A stretch of DNA of 62,604 nucleotides from Terrisporobacter othiniensis (GCF_000808015.1 NZ_JWHR01000013.1:1-62604), one strand, 5' to 3'. Shown: positions 1-9,197, numbered from the stretch's first letter. The notes: generated by a model not told the origin, from the sequence alone. A program made the numbers and translations.

Positions 1-87
1 CAATATATAGATTATTATAACAAAGAAAGAATACAGGCAAAATTAAACTACCTTTCTCCTGTAAAATACAAGAAAAAGGTAGCCTAG
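1..87 (+). mobile_element. IS3-family transposase (OrfB), C-terminal end only
   Basis: The first 84 bases translate in frame to YIDYYNKERIQAKLNYLSP followed by VKYKKKVA and a TAG stop. The YNxxRIQxKLxxLSPVxY pattern is the hallmark C-terminus of the IS3/IS150-group DDE transposase (integrase core, OrfB). The rest of the gene lies left of the window, so intactness cannot be judged. It points towards the yjjW gene, whose stop lies only about 58 bases further on. Confidence 0.85.
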
Positions 88-99
88 GTTGTTTTATAT

Positions 100-124
100 T
101 GTTCCACATGAAGGGTGCAGTTCA
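100..124. repeat. probable right terminal inverted repeat of the IS3 element
   Basis: Read on the minus strand from 124 the sequence is TGAACTGCACCCTTCATGTG, continuing GAACA. IS3-family ends typically begin TGAACTG. It lies 13 bases beyond the transposase stop, which is a usual distance. The left end and any target duplication are outside the window, so the exact boundary is inferred. Confidence 0.6.
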
Positions 125-144
125 AAATATCAATGTGTTTTCTT

Positions 145-957
145 CTATAAAATACTTTCTTTGTAGATTCTATAACATTTATTAATTTCTTCCTCGTCAG
201 GACTTACATATCCATGAAAATCCAAACCTTCTTTTCTCACTCCATGGTGTCTGTATATATTAAACTTGTATTTACACTTATCTTTAATTATCTTTGACAC
301 TTCTCTAACTGTATTTTCATTATTTAAAGTTGGTGCTATTACAGTTCTAACCTCATAAATCTTATCTAAATCAAGTAAGTATTTTACATTCTTAATCACA
401 ATATCATTACTCTGTCCAGTTACTTTAACATGCTCTTTCTCATCCATACTTTTAACATCTATCATAAATTTATCGGTTAAATTTACGAACTCTTCATATT
501 GTGTTAAATCAATACTCCCATTAGTATCAACAAAACAAGTAAGGCCAAGCTCTTCTTTTACTTTTTTAAACAATTGAGCTATAAAATCTATATTAAGTGT
601 AGCCTCACCGCCACTAACAGTTATTCCTTGAATAAAAGGGCTAACTTGTTTAATTTCTTCAAATAAATCATCTACTGAATAATCCTTAGTTTTTGGAGTA
701 GATAAGTTATCACATTCTCGAATACATGCGTCACATGCAACACATTTTTTATCATCCCAAGTAACCTTTTTATCCACAATATTTAAAGCATCTACAGGAC
801 AAACTTTAACACATAATCCACAGTTTACACACTTGTTTATGGTTTCTGGATTATGACAATAGGTGCACTTAAAGTTACACCCCTGAAAAAATATTGCTGT
901 TCTATTTCCAGGTCCATCTATACATGAAAACGGAATAATTTTATTAACTAAAGCCAT
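145..957 (-). CDS. yjjW: YjjW-family glycyl-radical enzyme activase (radical SAM)
   Basis: 270-residue radical-SAM activase that installs the glycyl radical on its partner enzyme, here presumably the YjjI protein just upstream. The CxxxCxxC radical-SAM cysteines are C27, C31 and C34 (CNFKCTYCHNPE). They are followed by two ferredoxin-type 4Fe-4S clusters (C43/C46/C49/C53 and C72/C75/C78/C82), an insert typical of glycyl-radical activases. The SAM-binding GGE is seen in VSGGEATL. The start lies 2 bases after the yjjI stop, so the two are co-translated. The physiological reaction of the YjjI/YjjW pair is not established. Confidence 0.92.
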   Translation of the reverse strand: MALVNKIIPFSCIDGPGNRTAIFFQGCNFKCTYCHNPETINKCVNCGLCVKVCPVDALNIVDKKVTWDDKKCVACDACIRECDNLSTPKTKDYSVDDLFEEIKQVSPFIQGITVSGGEATLNIDFIAQLFKKVKEELGLTCFVDTNGSIDLTQYEEFVNLTDKFMIDVKSMDEKEHVKVTGQSNDIVIKNVKYLLDLDKIYEVRTVIAPTLNNENTVREVSKIIKDKCKYKFNIYRHHGVRKEGLDFHGYVSPDEEEINKCYRIYKESIL

Positions 958-959
958 AA

Positions 960-2456
960 TTAATCTCTCAGCCTTCTATCAAATGCTTTTGCTCCATTTT
1001 TAGCATTCATACCAAATACAGTTGCATTATTTTTAACTGCTTGTCCACTTTCAAGTTGTGCTACTTCTGATTTTTTCACAAGATATCCTGTAACACGAAC
1101 TACATCACATCCACCTGCGTAAGCAGATATATATCTTATTCCTGAATTAAATGCTCCATCTATAACATTTACGATAGCTTCTGGATTATCTTTATAAGTA
1201 TCTTCAAATACAAATATATCTCCTATTCCGTTGAAGAAATATTTGTGGAATGGCGCTGATTGAATTATATGTTTAAATATTTCTGGCTCTTCTCCCACTG
1301 GTATTCTACATCCTGGAGATATTCCTGTATCAGTATCTATACCAACTTGGCAATGCATAACATGATTATTTTTATAAGCATCTCCCACATATGGTGATTT
1401 ATATGATGTCACTACTTCATTAAGCTTTTCTACTATTTTTAATCCTAATTCGTTTGCTTCATCTCCATAGCCAAATCTATCATTTTGTTCAGTTGCATTT
1501 AGTAAATGGTTAACTGCTTCCGCAAGACCTACCATACCAAACATTCCTGTAAATAATTCTTTTTTTATAAATCCTTCTTTAATCAAGAAACTTGTTTTAA
1601 AGAAAGCCGCTTCCTCAACTAGGAATTTAATTCTTTCATCTATATAATTAAGCATTTTTTCTGCTGCAAATGGTAGCTTATTGTATAGGAAATCTTCTAC
1701 CGAATCAGCAGTTTCTGCTAGTCTACTTAAAACTAATCTAACTAGAGTGTAACCTCCACCTCCTACTATAAATCCATTGTAACAAGAAGCTAATGCATAG
1801 TTTTCTGTTCCAAAATCAGCTGTATCCATTTTATGGTTAGCAAAACTTGGCTTTGCAGTAACTAAAGCAGTACTTGCACAAAGCTTAGCAAATTCTTTTG
1901 AGGTTATATCTTTATCATATTTAACTGTTAAATTAGGCATTGCACATTCTAATTCTTTCATAGCTTTAAGTATTAATCTACCTGCTTTAGTATCAACTGG
2001 TCCTATATTCGCATGAACAAATGAATCTGTTAATGCACTATCAACATGCTTTAAGAATAACTTTATTGCTTTATAAGCCTCTTCTTCATCTTTTACAAAA
2101 GGATTTAAAAGTGTATCTATATTTCCAAGGTACACTGGGTACGATGTTATAGATGGTACATGTTTATATAAAATTAATAAGCTATTAGTTGCTTCCCAAA
2201 TATCAGTCGGTGCTTCTAAACTTAGAAATTCACACCCTTTTTCCATTAAAACTTCATAGTTTGGTATAACATATCTTGGTCTGTAAGGAGTGTTTCCTTC
2301 AAACATTGTGCATATTATTTCTGCATCCAATAATTTTTTAGTTTCTTCGTCTATATCAAAAACCTCTATGCTATTTCCTGCATATCCTGCCAACTGTAAT
2401 AATTGTTGGTTATAAGTTAATGTCTCATTTTTTATTATTTCCAATACTTGATTCAT
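960..2456 (-). CDS. yjjI: YjjI-family glycyl-radical enzyme (DUF3029)
   Basis: About 498 residues, the usual size for the short YjjI glycyl-radical enzymes (E. coli YjjI is about 516). The C-terminal radical loop is RVTGYL, with the radical glycine about 42 residues from the end. Candidate active-site cysteines include that in MHCQVG. The ATG at 2456 is preferred to the in-frame ATG at 2471 because GGGGGA lies 7-8 bases before it, whereas the upstream ATG has no Shine-Dalgarno sequence. The substrate of YjjI enzymes is unknown. Activation requires YjjW, encoded directly downstream, and anaerobic conditions. Confidence 0.92.
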   Translation of the reverse strand: MNQVLEIIKNETLTYNQQLLQLAGYAGNSIEVFDIDEETKKLLDAEIICTMFEGNTPYRPRYVIPNYEVLMEKGCEFLSLEAPTDIWEATNSLLILYKHVPSITSYPVYLGNIDTLLNPFVKDEEEAYKAIKLFLKHVDSALTDSFVHANIGPVDTKAGRLILKAMKELECAMPNLTVKYDKDITSKEFAKLCASTALVTAKPSFANHKMDTADFGTENYALASCYNGFIVGGGGYTLVRLVLSRLAETADSVEDFLYNKLPFAAEKMLNYIDERIKFLVEEAAFFKTSFLIKEGFIKKELFTGMFGMVGLAEAVNHLLNATEQNDRFGYGDEANELGLKIVEKLNEVVTSYKSPYVGDAYKNNHVMHCQVGIDTDTGISPGCRIPVGEEPEIFKHIIQSAPFHKYFFNGIGDIFVFEDTYKDNPEAIVNVIDGAFNSGIRYISAYAGGCDVVRVTGYLVKKSEVAQLESGQAVKNNATVFGMNAKNGAKAFDRRLRD

Positions 2457-2478
2457 TTGAATGTCCCCCATAATTAGC

Positions 2479-3174
2479 TCATTTATTTTTTATTGAATCT
2501 AATTTCTTATATAGTTTTTCACATTGTTCTTCAGTAATTAAAATACCTCTTCTATCTGCAAAAACTAGGTTTTCATCTTTTAGTATTTTCAAATTTCTAT
2601 TAACTGTTCTTTCTGAAAATCCTAAAATAGAGCCTATTTCTTCTCTTGTTTTTTTCAATACAACTTCATTTTTATTACTTCGTTCAAAAACATTAATTAA
2701 ATAATTTATCAAAATACCTATAGCTGGATAAGCTAAAACTTCTCCTGTTTTTAATGACTGTTCATACATTTGATTTGATACAAAATGCAATACATCTAAT
2801 GTCAACTTATGATCATTATTAATCCATTCTATAAAATCAAATTTATCCATCTCAAGAATTATACTATTCGTCATAGTTTGTAATGTGGAAGAATAGATAT
2901 TTTTATTTGCCATAATCTCCATAGCCCCTATGTAAGATATGGGCTCAATACTTGCGAAATCATATATAAAGCCATTTTCAAATTCATTTCTTACTATCAT
3001 TTTCCCTTTACAATGTATATATATTTTTTCTATTTCATGTTCCTTAAGTACAACTATTTTATCCTTTTCAATACATTTAAAATTACAGTTTCCTTTTATA
3101 TGCCTAGGTATATTTCTTATAAATTCTTTAACTTTTTTATTTTCTATTTCTTTGTATAATGAGTTGTCATACAT
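2479..3174 (-). CDS. Crp/Fnr-family transcriptional regulator
   Basis: 231 residues: an N-terminal cyclic-nucleotide-binding-like beta-roll (about 20-140), a dimerisation helix, then a Crp-type winged helix with TREEIGSILGFSERTVNRNLK (residues about 175-195) as recognition region. No FNR-type N-terminal cysteine cluster is seen (a single C30/C34 pair only), so the ligand is unknown. It is the first gene of the regulator-yjjI-yjjW operon, ending a few bases before yjjI, and probably controls it. A perfect dyad of Crp/Fnr type lies in its promoter region (3232-3251). Confidence 0.85.
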   Translation of the reverse strand: MYDNSLYKEIENKKVKEFIRNIPRHIKGNCNFKCIEKDKIVVLKEHEIEKIYIHCKGKMIVRNEFENGFIYDFASIEPISYIGAMEIMANKNIYSSTLQTMTNSIILEMDKFDFIEWINNDHKLTLDVLHFVSNQMYEQSLKTGEVLAYPAIGILINYLINVFERSNKNEVVLKKTREEIGSILGFSERTVNRNLKILKDENLVFADRRGILITEEQCEKLYKKLDSIKNK

Positions 3175-3203
3175 TTTAACTTGCTCCTAAGTTTTGTACT
3201 ATT

Positions 3204-3229
3204 TTAATTTTAATAATTATTAAAATTAA
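3204..3229. repeat. 26-bp perfect AT-only palindrome
   Basis: A perfect self-complementary stretch centred between 3216 and 3217, made only of A and T. It sits between the Crp-type regulator gene and the 3232-3251 dyad. It could form a cruciform, act as an operator half of the promoter region, or be chance in AT-rich DNA. Confidence 0.5.
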
Positions 3230-3231
3230 TC

Positions 3232-3251
3232 AAAAGGACATATGTCCTTTT
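3232..3251. promoter_or_regulatory. probable Crp/Fnr-type operator between divergent genes
   Basis: AAAAGGACATATGTCCTTTT is a perfect 20-bp palindrome with the AGGAC-N4-GTCCT layout expected of Crp/Fnr-family sites. It lies 58 bases upstream of the regulator start and about 80 bases upstream of the divergent exporter start. A TATAAT-like box for the plus-strand gene follows at about 3256-3262. This placement suggests autoregulation of the regulator-yjjI-yjjW operon and perhaps control of the exporter. Confidence 0.65.
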
Positions 3252-3331
3252 ACTATATTATATAATTTCTTCATGAAATACTATATTTATGATAAAATAT
3301 GAATAATATAATTTTACAAGGAGGTTTTAAC

Positions 3332-4306
3332 TTGAACAAAACAGATGCAGTTAAAGTATTAAAATTATCATTAGGAAGTATATTAGCAATTATTATTGCA
3401 TCTTTTTTTAAACTTCAATATTCAACTGTAGCTGGAGTAATTACTCTTTTAGTTGTAAAAGATACGAAAAAAGAAACTTTAAAAGGAGCTTTCGGAAAGT
3501 TATTTGGATTTGTACTATGCACAGTCTATTCATATATATGTTTCAATTTATTAGGCTATAATTTATTTGCATTTTCTTTATACATATTAATTATAATAGG
3601 TACTTGCTTTGTATTAAATATAAGATATGTTATAGCAATGTGTGTTGTTATTTCTTCTCATTACTTACTTCAAAGTTCAATGAGTATTTATTGGATATTA
3701 AATGAAACAGGACTTTTTATAATTGGTGCTGGAATAGGTATAATAATCAACATGTATATGCCTTCTAATTTTCATAAAATTTATCTTGGTCAACAAAAGC
3801 TGCAAGAACAAGTTAGCTTAATTCTAATGGACATTGCTGATATAATAAGTAATCCAGATAAAAACCTTTCTTTCCAAGACAACTTAGATGAATTGAATAA
3901 ATTAATAAAAAACAGTACTAAAGATGCTTATGAAAATATTAATAATAATTTACTAAGCGATACAAAGTATTTCTTAGAGCATATGGAGATAATAAAAAGT
4001 CAAAGAGATATCCTAAATAATCTATACACATTAGTATCTCAGCTAAATTACGTTCCTTCTCAAGGATATATAGTGTCTGAGTTTATAAATAAAGTTGGAA
4101 ATACTTCTTTCGAAGCTAATACTGTTACTAATTTATTAAGTGATTTGAATAGGATTTCTAATGATATGAAAACTCAGCCTCTTCCTAAAGACAGAGAAGA
4201 ATTTGAAAATAGAGCTATTTTATTTTTATGTTTAACTGAACTAAAAAAATATTTAGTTAATAGAAAAAACGCTCAATTTTTAAGGGATAATTATTATAAT
4301 AATTAA
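3332..4306 (+). CDS. FUSC/ArAE-type aromatic acid exporter family membrane protein
   Basis: About 324 residues. The N-terminal half has about six membrane helices (residues 1-145), with the glycine/alkali-rich helices seen in the ArAE_1/DUF939 family. A soluble helical C-terminal half follows (LGQQKLQEQVSLILMDIADI onward). The start is taken as TTG at 3332 with AAGGAGG seven bases upstream, not the ATG at 3299. Family members are proposed to export organic acids, but the substrate here is unknown. A paralogue is encoded at 10783-11685. Confidence 0.75.
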   Translation: MNKTDAVKVLKLSLGSILAIIIASFFKLQYSTVAGVITLLVVKDTKKETLKGAFGKLFGFVLCTVYSYICFNLLGYNLFAFSLYILIIIGTCFVLNIRYVIAMCVVISSHYLLQSSMSIYWILNETGLFIIGAGIGIIINMYMPSNFHKIYLGQQKLQEQVSLILMDIADIISNPDKNLSFQDNLDELNKLIKNSTKDAYENINNNLLSDTKYFLEHMEIIKSQRDILNNLYTLVSQLNYVPSQGYIVSEFINKVGNTSFEANTVTNLLSDLNRISNDMKTQPLPKDREEFENRAILFLCLTELKKYLVNRKNAQFLRDNYYNN

Positions 4307-4325
4307 TATATATATAAATAAAGAG

Positions 4326-4369
4326 AGGCACTAAACTAGATAATATTGTAATCTTAGTTTAGTGCTTTT
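4326..4369. terminator. bidirectional terminator between exporter and phosphoesterase
   Basis: GCACTAAACTA pairs with TAGTTTAGTGC around a short AT loop, with T-runs on both sides. It overlaps the last codons of the convergent metallophosphoesterase gene. Confidence 0.8.
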
Positions 4370-4922
4370 TATAAAAAATTTCATTATTCATAATCAATTC
4401 TTCTAGATTACATGGTTCAAAATTATTAATCTCCACACATGCATTAAATATATTCTTTTCATCTTTAATAATATAAAATTCTCTAGTATAGGAGTCATCA
4501 TGCATATGACCAAAAACATGATATGCTCCCTTATTCTTTCTATACCATAAAAGTATAGGATAATGACAAAGCTGAACCCATTTATTGTTATCTCTAATTA
4601 ACTTACTTTCTTCAACTGTCTCAAAATAATTCAAAAATATAGGATTATCACGAAACTTATAATCATGATTTCCTAAAATCAAATGTAAATGGCCCTTTAA
4701 TCTCCCTACTGTCATATTAAGTTTTTCTTCTAAATCTTTTTCTTCACATACTATAACATCGCCTAATATGTAGACATGATCATCGTCTTTAACTTTATCA
4801 TTATGCCTTTTTATAATTTCTTCATTCATTTCATTTATATCATTAAAGTATTCACTTCTGCTTCTTTTTAATGCTAACTCATGAAAAAAGTGATAATCCG
4901 ATACATAATATACTCGGGACAC
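4359..4922 (-). CDS. small calcineurin-like metallophosphoesterase
   Basis: 187 residues. Metal-binding motifs of the superfamily are in order: DYHFFHE near residue 9 (D-x-H), GDVIV near 54, GNHDYKF near 84, CHYP near 119 and GHMHDD near 138. The size and the YYVSDYHFFHE start fit the small bacterial phosphoesterases of unknown substrate. The start is GTG with TAAGGAGGA upstream. It is a lone gene converging on the exporter. Confidence 0.85.
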   Translation of the reverse strand: MSRVYYVSDYHFFHELALKRSRSEYFNDINEMNEEIIKRHNDKVKDDDHVYILGDVIVCEEKDLEEKLNMTVGRLKGHLHLILGNHDYKFRDNPIFLNYFETVEESKLIRDNNKWVQLCHYPILLWYRKNKGAYHVFGHMHDDSYTREFYIIKDEKNIFNACVEINNFEPCNLEELIMNNEIFYKKH

Positions 4923-5109
4923 TATAATTCCTCCTTACTTTTGATTATATATCTCACTTATAAGTATATAAGTTATAAAGTTTTTATGCTTATATTTTTA
5001 GTTTTTTATTTATGATTATTCACTTTTACAGGTTTAGAATACTCCTCTTTTACATAATATAGATATAATTAATTTTAAATTTATTGTGACAACTTAAGGA
5101 GGTAGTTTC

Positions 5110-5898
5110 ATGGAAAATGAATTTAAACCTGATAATAAAAAAAACATACTACGACTAGCATTATTTATTGGTGAGCTTATGCTTGCTAATGGTGCAGAAA
5201 CCTATCGTGTAGAAGATACTATCATTAGAATATGCAAATCTCGAAACTATAATCACATAAATGTATTTACATCTCCAACAGTCATAATTATTTCTGATTA
5301 TAGATTTGACGGATATTCATTTATGAGAACTATAAAATCTAGATCTATAGATTTAAATAAGATTTCCATGTTAAATAATTTTTCTAGAAAATATGTTAGT
5401 AATACTGATTTAACAGTACAAGATTCTATGAAGGAGTTAAAAGAAATTATTAACACTACATCTTATACTCCGTTGGTCGTAAGTTTTTCAACTGGAATAG
5501 GTTCTGCTTTTTTTGCAACCCTATTAAAAGGGAACAATATTCCTACTTTTATTTCAACTTTTATTACTTCTATATTAGCAGTCATGATTTACAAAAAAAT
5601 CATGAAAATTAGTACTATACCTGCATTTTCTTCATTAATTGCCTCAACTTTTATAGCGCTTGTGGGTGTCATACTATCACAAATAGACGTGCTTCCCACA
5701 CCTGCCTTATTAATAGTTGGTTCTATTATGCCTCTACTTCCTGGTGTGTCTTTTGTAAAAGGAATAAGGGACTTAATTGCTGGTGACTTAATTTCCGGTG
5801 TAGCTCGTGCATTTGAGGCTGGCGTCACAGCTATAAGTATAGCTTGTGGTGTTGGTATCATTTTAGATATTTGGCTTAGATTAGGAGGAAGTTTATAA
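5110..5898 (+). CDS. threonine/serine exporter, N-terminal (ThrE/DUF1212) half, copy 1
   Basis: 262 residues. The cytoplasmic N-terminal ThrE region contains LMLANGAETYRVEDT, and five or so hydrophobic helices follow from residue 120, with PLLPGVSFVKGIRDL before the last ones. In this two-gene form of the exporter the second half is encoded by the next gene. The stop overlaps the next ATG (TAATG), indicating translational coupling. The AAGGAGG site at 5097 sets the start. Predicted role: efflux of small neutral amino acids at the membrane. Confidence 0.88.
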   Translation: MENEFKPDNKKNILRLALFIGELMLANGAETYRVEDTIIRICKSRNYNHINVFTSPTVIIISDYRFDGYSFMRTIKSRSIDLNKISMLNNFSRKYVSNTDLTVQDSMKELKEIINTTSYTPLVVSFSTGIGSAFFATLLKGNNIPTFISTFITSILAVMIYKKIMKISTIPAFSSLIASTFIALVGVILSQIDVLPTPALLIVGSIMPLLPGVSFVKGIRDLIAGDLISGVARAFEAGVTAISIACGVGIILDIWLRLGGSL

Positions 5899-6353
5899 TG
5901 ACAGATATGCCTTTATATATGCATTTCATATATTCATTTATTGCTACTGTAGGCTTTGCTATTTTTCTAAATGCTCCTAAATCAACCCTTATATCTAGCG
6001 GACTTGTCGGTGGTATTGGTTGGTCAGTATTTTATTATTTGGTACAATTAACTGGAAACGATATATTGTCAAACTTTGTTGCTGCCTTGTTAGTCTCTTA
6101 TATTAGTGAAATTCTTGCTAGAAAATTAAAACAGCCTGCAATAATTTTTATAATACCAGGTATTATTCCCTTAGTACCAGGTCTGGGAATGTATAATACA
6201 ATGCTTTATTTAGTTCAAAATGATTACAACAATGCTATAGCAAAGGGTGCTGATGTACTCTTCGTTGGTGGGGCCATATCTTTAGGAATTTTAGTTATAA
6301 CATCTCTAGTTAAAACTTTACATATAATATCAATAAAAAAAGCTGCTAAGTAG
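5898..6353 (+). CDS. threonine/serine exporter, C-terminal (DUF3815) half, copy 1
   Basis: 151 residues, four to five membrane helices, with PAIIFIIPGIIPLVPGLGMY typical of the DUF3815/ThrE_2 subunit. It is coupled to the preceding half by a one-base stop/start overlap. It probably forms one transporter with it. Confidence 0.88.
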   Translation: MTDMPLYMHFIYSFIATVGFAIFLNAPKSTLISSGLVGGIGWSVFYYLVQLTGNDILSNFVAALLVSYISEILARKLKQPAIIFIIPGIIPLVPGLGMYNTMLYLVQNDYNNAIAKGADVLFVGGAISLGILVITSLVKTLHIISIKKAAK

Positions 6354-6365
6354 CAGTTTTTTTTA
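6341..6365 (+). terminator. terminator after first exporter pair
   Basis: CTGCT-AAGT-AGCAG followed by eight T residues, overlapping the stop codon of the DUF3815 gene. Confidence 0.75.
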
Positions 6366-6554
6366 TTGTAAGGAGCAATGGCCATTCTTTCCAGGGTTAT
6401 TTATGACATTAGCAAGTCGAATTTTTAATATTTAACTATCTTATTGACTTTCTTTTTGTAAATATTATATACTACTCTAGGTTTGTATTTTTTATAAATC
6501 TAACTATTTCGACAAAATAATAATTTATTTATCATTATATATGGAGGAAAATTA

Positions 6555-7343
6555 ATGAGAGTTGAGTTTAGTCCTGCTAATAAAAAGGATGTGCTAGGAT
6601 TAGCATTGTTTTTAGGTGAGCTTATGTTGATTAACGGAGCTGAAACTTATCGTGTGGAAGACACTGTCCTTAGAGTTTGTAATTCAAGAGGATTTAATCA
6701 TGTAAATGTATTTGCATCACCTACAGTAATAATAATATCTGATTATAAATTTGATGGTTATTCATTTTTAAAATCAATAAAATCTAGGTCTATAGACTTA
6801 CATAAAATTTCATTATTAAATGATTTTTCTAGGAAGTTTGTTAGCAATACGGAAATAACTGTAGAAGAGGCAAAAAAAGAGATTAAGAAAATTAATCGTT
6901 CTGATTCGTACTCTGAATTAATCCAGTATATTAGCACAGGTATTGGTTCTGCTTTTTTTGCAGGTTTAGTTGAAGGAAATAATATTCCTACCTTTGTATC
7001 TACATTTATAACCTCTATCTTAGCTGTAAAGATTTACAACAAAATAATAAGCTTAAGTAGTATACCTGCTTTTGCTAGCTTAATTGCTTCATCTGTTATA
7101 GCTTTCATAGGTGTAATACTTACTCAGCTAAATATAATCTCTGCACCTACCATGTTAGTCGTTGGAGCTATCATGCCATTACTTCCAGGTGTTTCTTTCA
7201 TTAAAGGTATAAGAGATCTAATTTCAGGCGATTTAATGTCTGGTGTAGCTCGTGCATTTGATGCTGGTGTTACTGCTGTAAGTATAGCTTGTGGTGTTGG
7301 TATAGTGTTAGATATTTGGTTAAGACTTGGAGGTGTTTTATAA
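6555..7343 (+). CDS. threonine/serine exporter, N-terminal (ThrE/DUF1212) half, copy 2
   Basis: 262 residues, exactly the length of copy 1. It is closely similar throughout (NGAETYRVEDT, VNVFASPTVIIISDY, PLLPGVSFIKGIRDLI), so this is a tandem paralogue. It has its own ribosome site (TGGAGGA) about 200 bases after copy 1. The stop overlaps the next start (TAATG) as in copy 1. Confidence 0.88.
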   Translation: MRVEFSPANKKDVLGLALFLGELMLINGAETYRVEDTVLRVCNSRGFNHVNVFASPTVIIISDYKFDGYSFLKSIKSRSIDLHKISLLNDFSRKFVSNTEITVEEAKKEIKKINRSDSYSELIQYISTGIGSAFFAGLVEGNNIPTFVSTFITSILAVKIYNKIISLSSIPAFASLIASSVIAFIGVILTQLNIISAPTMLVVGAIMPLLPGVSFIKGIRDLISGDLMSGVARAFDAGVTAVSIACGVGIVLDIWLRLGGVL

Positions 7344-7798
7344 TGACTAATATGCCTGTTTTCATGCATTTTATATATTCTTTTATTTCTACCATAGGAT
7401 TTGCTATATTTTTAAAAGCGCCTAAATCTACTTTAATCCCAGGAGGATTTGTTGGTGGAATAGGTTGGGCTATATATTATTTTTTAATGACAGTTACAAA
7501 TAATAACATAATGTCAAATTTTATAGCTGCACTTTTAGTTTCACTAAGTAGTGAGTTACTTGCTAGAAGATTAAAACAACCTGCCATAGTTTTTACAATA
7601 CCAGGAATTATTCTTCTTGTTCCAGGACTTGGTATGTATAATACTATGCTTTACTTAGTTCAAGGTAATTATACTGCTGCCATTGCAAAGGGTGCTGATG
7701 TACTATTTATTGCTGTTGCTTTATCAATGGGGGTTCTTATTGTAACTTCTTTATTTAAAACAATATTTATGGTTTCACAAAAAAAAGCTGCTAGATAG
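7343..7798 (+). CDS. threonine/serine exporter, C-terminal (DUF3815) half, copy 2
   Basis: 151 residues from the ATG at 7343. An open frame extends to 7289 but runs inside the previous gene, and the GGAGG at 7329-7333 fits the later ATG. It is a paralogue of the 5898-6353 gene with the same signature (PAIVFTIPGIILLVPGLGMY). It is translationally coupled to the copy-2 N-terminal half. Confidence 0.88.
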   Translation: MTNMPVFMHFIYSFISTIGFAIFLKAPKSTLIPGGFVGGIGWAIYYFLMTVTNNNIMSNFIAALLVSLSSELLARRLKQPAIVFTIPGIILLVPGLGMYNTMLYLVQGNYTAAIAKGADVLFIAVALSMGVLIVTSLFKTIFMVSQKKAAR

Positions 7799-7826
7799 GA
7801 GAGTACTGAAAAAGTGCTCTCCTATT
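7795..7826. terminator. bidirectional terminator
   Basis: AGGAGAGTACT pairs with AGTGCTCTCCT around a short A-rich loop. It separates the second exporter pair from the convergent DUF711 gene. Confidence 0.75.
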
Positions 7827-7832
7827 TGCTTA

Positions 7833-9188
7833 TTAGTTTTTAAAAGAATGTATTGGCGCTGGAATTTTCCCACCTCTATTTATAAAATCTGCTGACGAGT
7901 TTTTATTAACCTTCATTACTGGAGCCCTTCCAAGTAGTCCTCCAAATTCAACCATGTCTCCTGTTTCACACCCTGGTGCTGGAATTATTCTTACCGCAGT
8001 TGTTTTATTATTTACCATTCCTATAGCAGCTTCATCAGCTATCATAGCACTTATAGTTTCAGCTGTAGTTTCTCCCTCTACTGCTATCATATCTAATCCT
8101 ACTGAACATACAGCAGTCATCGCTTCTAACTTTTCTAAATTTAAAGATCCCTTTATTACTCCATCAATCATTCCTGCATCTTCAGATACTGGTATAAATG
8201 CTCCACTAAGTCCACCAACTCTAGAACATGCCATTACTCCACCTTTTTTCACTGCATCATTTAAAAGAGCAAGTGCTGCTGTAGTACCATGTGTTCCCAC
8301 AGTTTCAAGACCCATTTCCTCTAAAATATTTGCTACTGAATCACCAATTGCAGGTGTTGGAGCTAAAGATAAATCTACTATTCCAAAAGGTATGTCTAAT
8401 CTTTTTGATGCTTCTTGTCCAACTAGTTGACCCATTCTCGTTACTTTAAATGCTGTATTTTTTATTGTATCTGCCACCACATCAAAAGATTCGCCCCTTA
8501 CTTTCTCCAGCGCTCTTTGAACCACACCAGGTCCACTTACCCCCACATTTATGACTACATCTGCTTCACCTACACCATGATATGCTCCAGCCATAAACGG
8601 ATTGTCTCCTACTGAATTACAAAATACAACTAACTTGGCACAACCAAATCCCTTTGCTTCTTTTGTTAATTCAGCAGTTTCTTTTATGATTTTTCCCATT
8701 TCTTTTATGACATTCATGTTTAATCCACATCTAGTTGAACCCACATTTACAGATGAACAAACTTTATTTGTACAAGCTAATGCCTTTGGAATAGATTTAA
8801 TTAAAATTTCATCTCCCCTTGTACACCCTTTTTCAACTAAAGCAGAAAACCCCCCTATAAAATCAATTCCCAAATCCTCTGCTGCTTTATCTAAAGTTTT
8901 GGCAAATTCAACGTAGTCTTCATCACTTGTCGCTCCTGCGATTATGGAAATAGGTGTTACGGATACTCTTTTATTTACAATAGGTATTCCAAACTCATTT
9001 TCAATTTCCTTTCCTACCTTTACTAAATTTTTTGCACAAGTCATTATCTTATTATAGATATTTTCCCTACACGTTTCTCCATCTGAGTCTATACAATCTA
9101 ACAATGATATTCCCATAGTAATAGTTCTTATATCTAATTTTTCTTCTTCTATCATTCTTATGGTTTCTAATATATTATTTATATTCAT
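7833..9188 (-). CDS. PFL-like family protein (DUF711/UPF0210)
   Basis: 451 residues, the normal length of UPF0210/DUF711 proteins, whose fold resembles pyruvate formate-lyase-like barrels but which have no proven reaction. Conserved stretches include [50 protein letters not shown] and [17 protein letters not shown]. The gene follows an ACT-domain gene by 9 bases, the conserved pairing for this family in Firmicutes. No glycyl-radical RVxGY motif is present, so it should not be called a glycyl-radical enzyme. Confidence 0.9.
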   Translation of the reverse strand: MNINNILETIRMIEEEKLDIRTITMGISLLDCIDSDGETCRENIYNKIMTCAKNLVKVGKEIENEFGIPIVNKRVSVTPISIIAGATSDEDYVEFAKTLDKAAEDLGIDFIGGFSALVEKGCTRGDEILIKSIPKALACTNKVCSSVNVGSTRCGLNMNVIKEMGKIIKETAELTKEAKGFGCAKLVVFCNSVGDNPFMAGAYHGVGEADVVINVGVSGPGVVQRALEKVRGESFDVVADTIKNTAFKVTRMGQLVGQEASKRLDIPFGIVDLSLAPTPAIGDSVANILEEMGLETVGTHGTTAALALLNDAVKKGGVMACSRVGGLSGAFIPVSEDAGMIDGVIKGSLNLEKLEAMTAVCSVGLDMIAVEGETTAETISAMIADEAAIGMVNNKTTAVRIIPAPGCETGDMVEFGGLLGRAPVMKVNKNSSADFINRGGKIPAPIHSFKN

Positions 9189-9197
9189 TACATCCTC

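Noticed and set aside
7954..8430. 158-codon plus-strand open frame
   Set aside because: Fully inside and antisense to the DUF711 gene; Pro/Ser/Thr-rich, low-complexity composition typical of a shadow frame.
8602..8916. 104-codon plus-strand open frame
   Set aside because: Antisense to the same DUF711 gene, no ribosome site.
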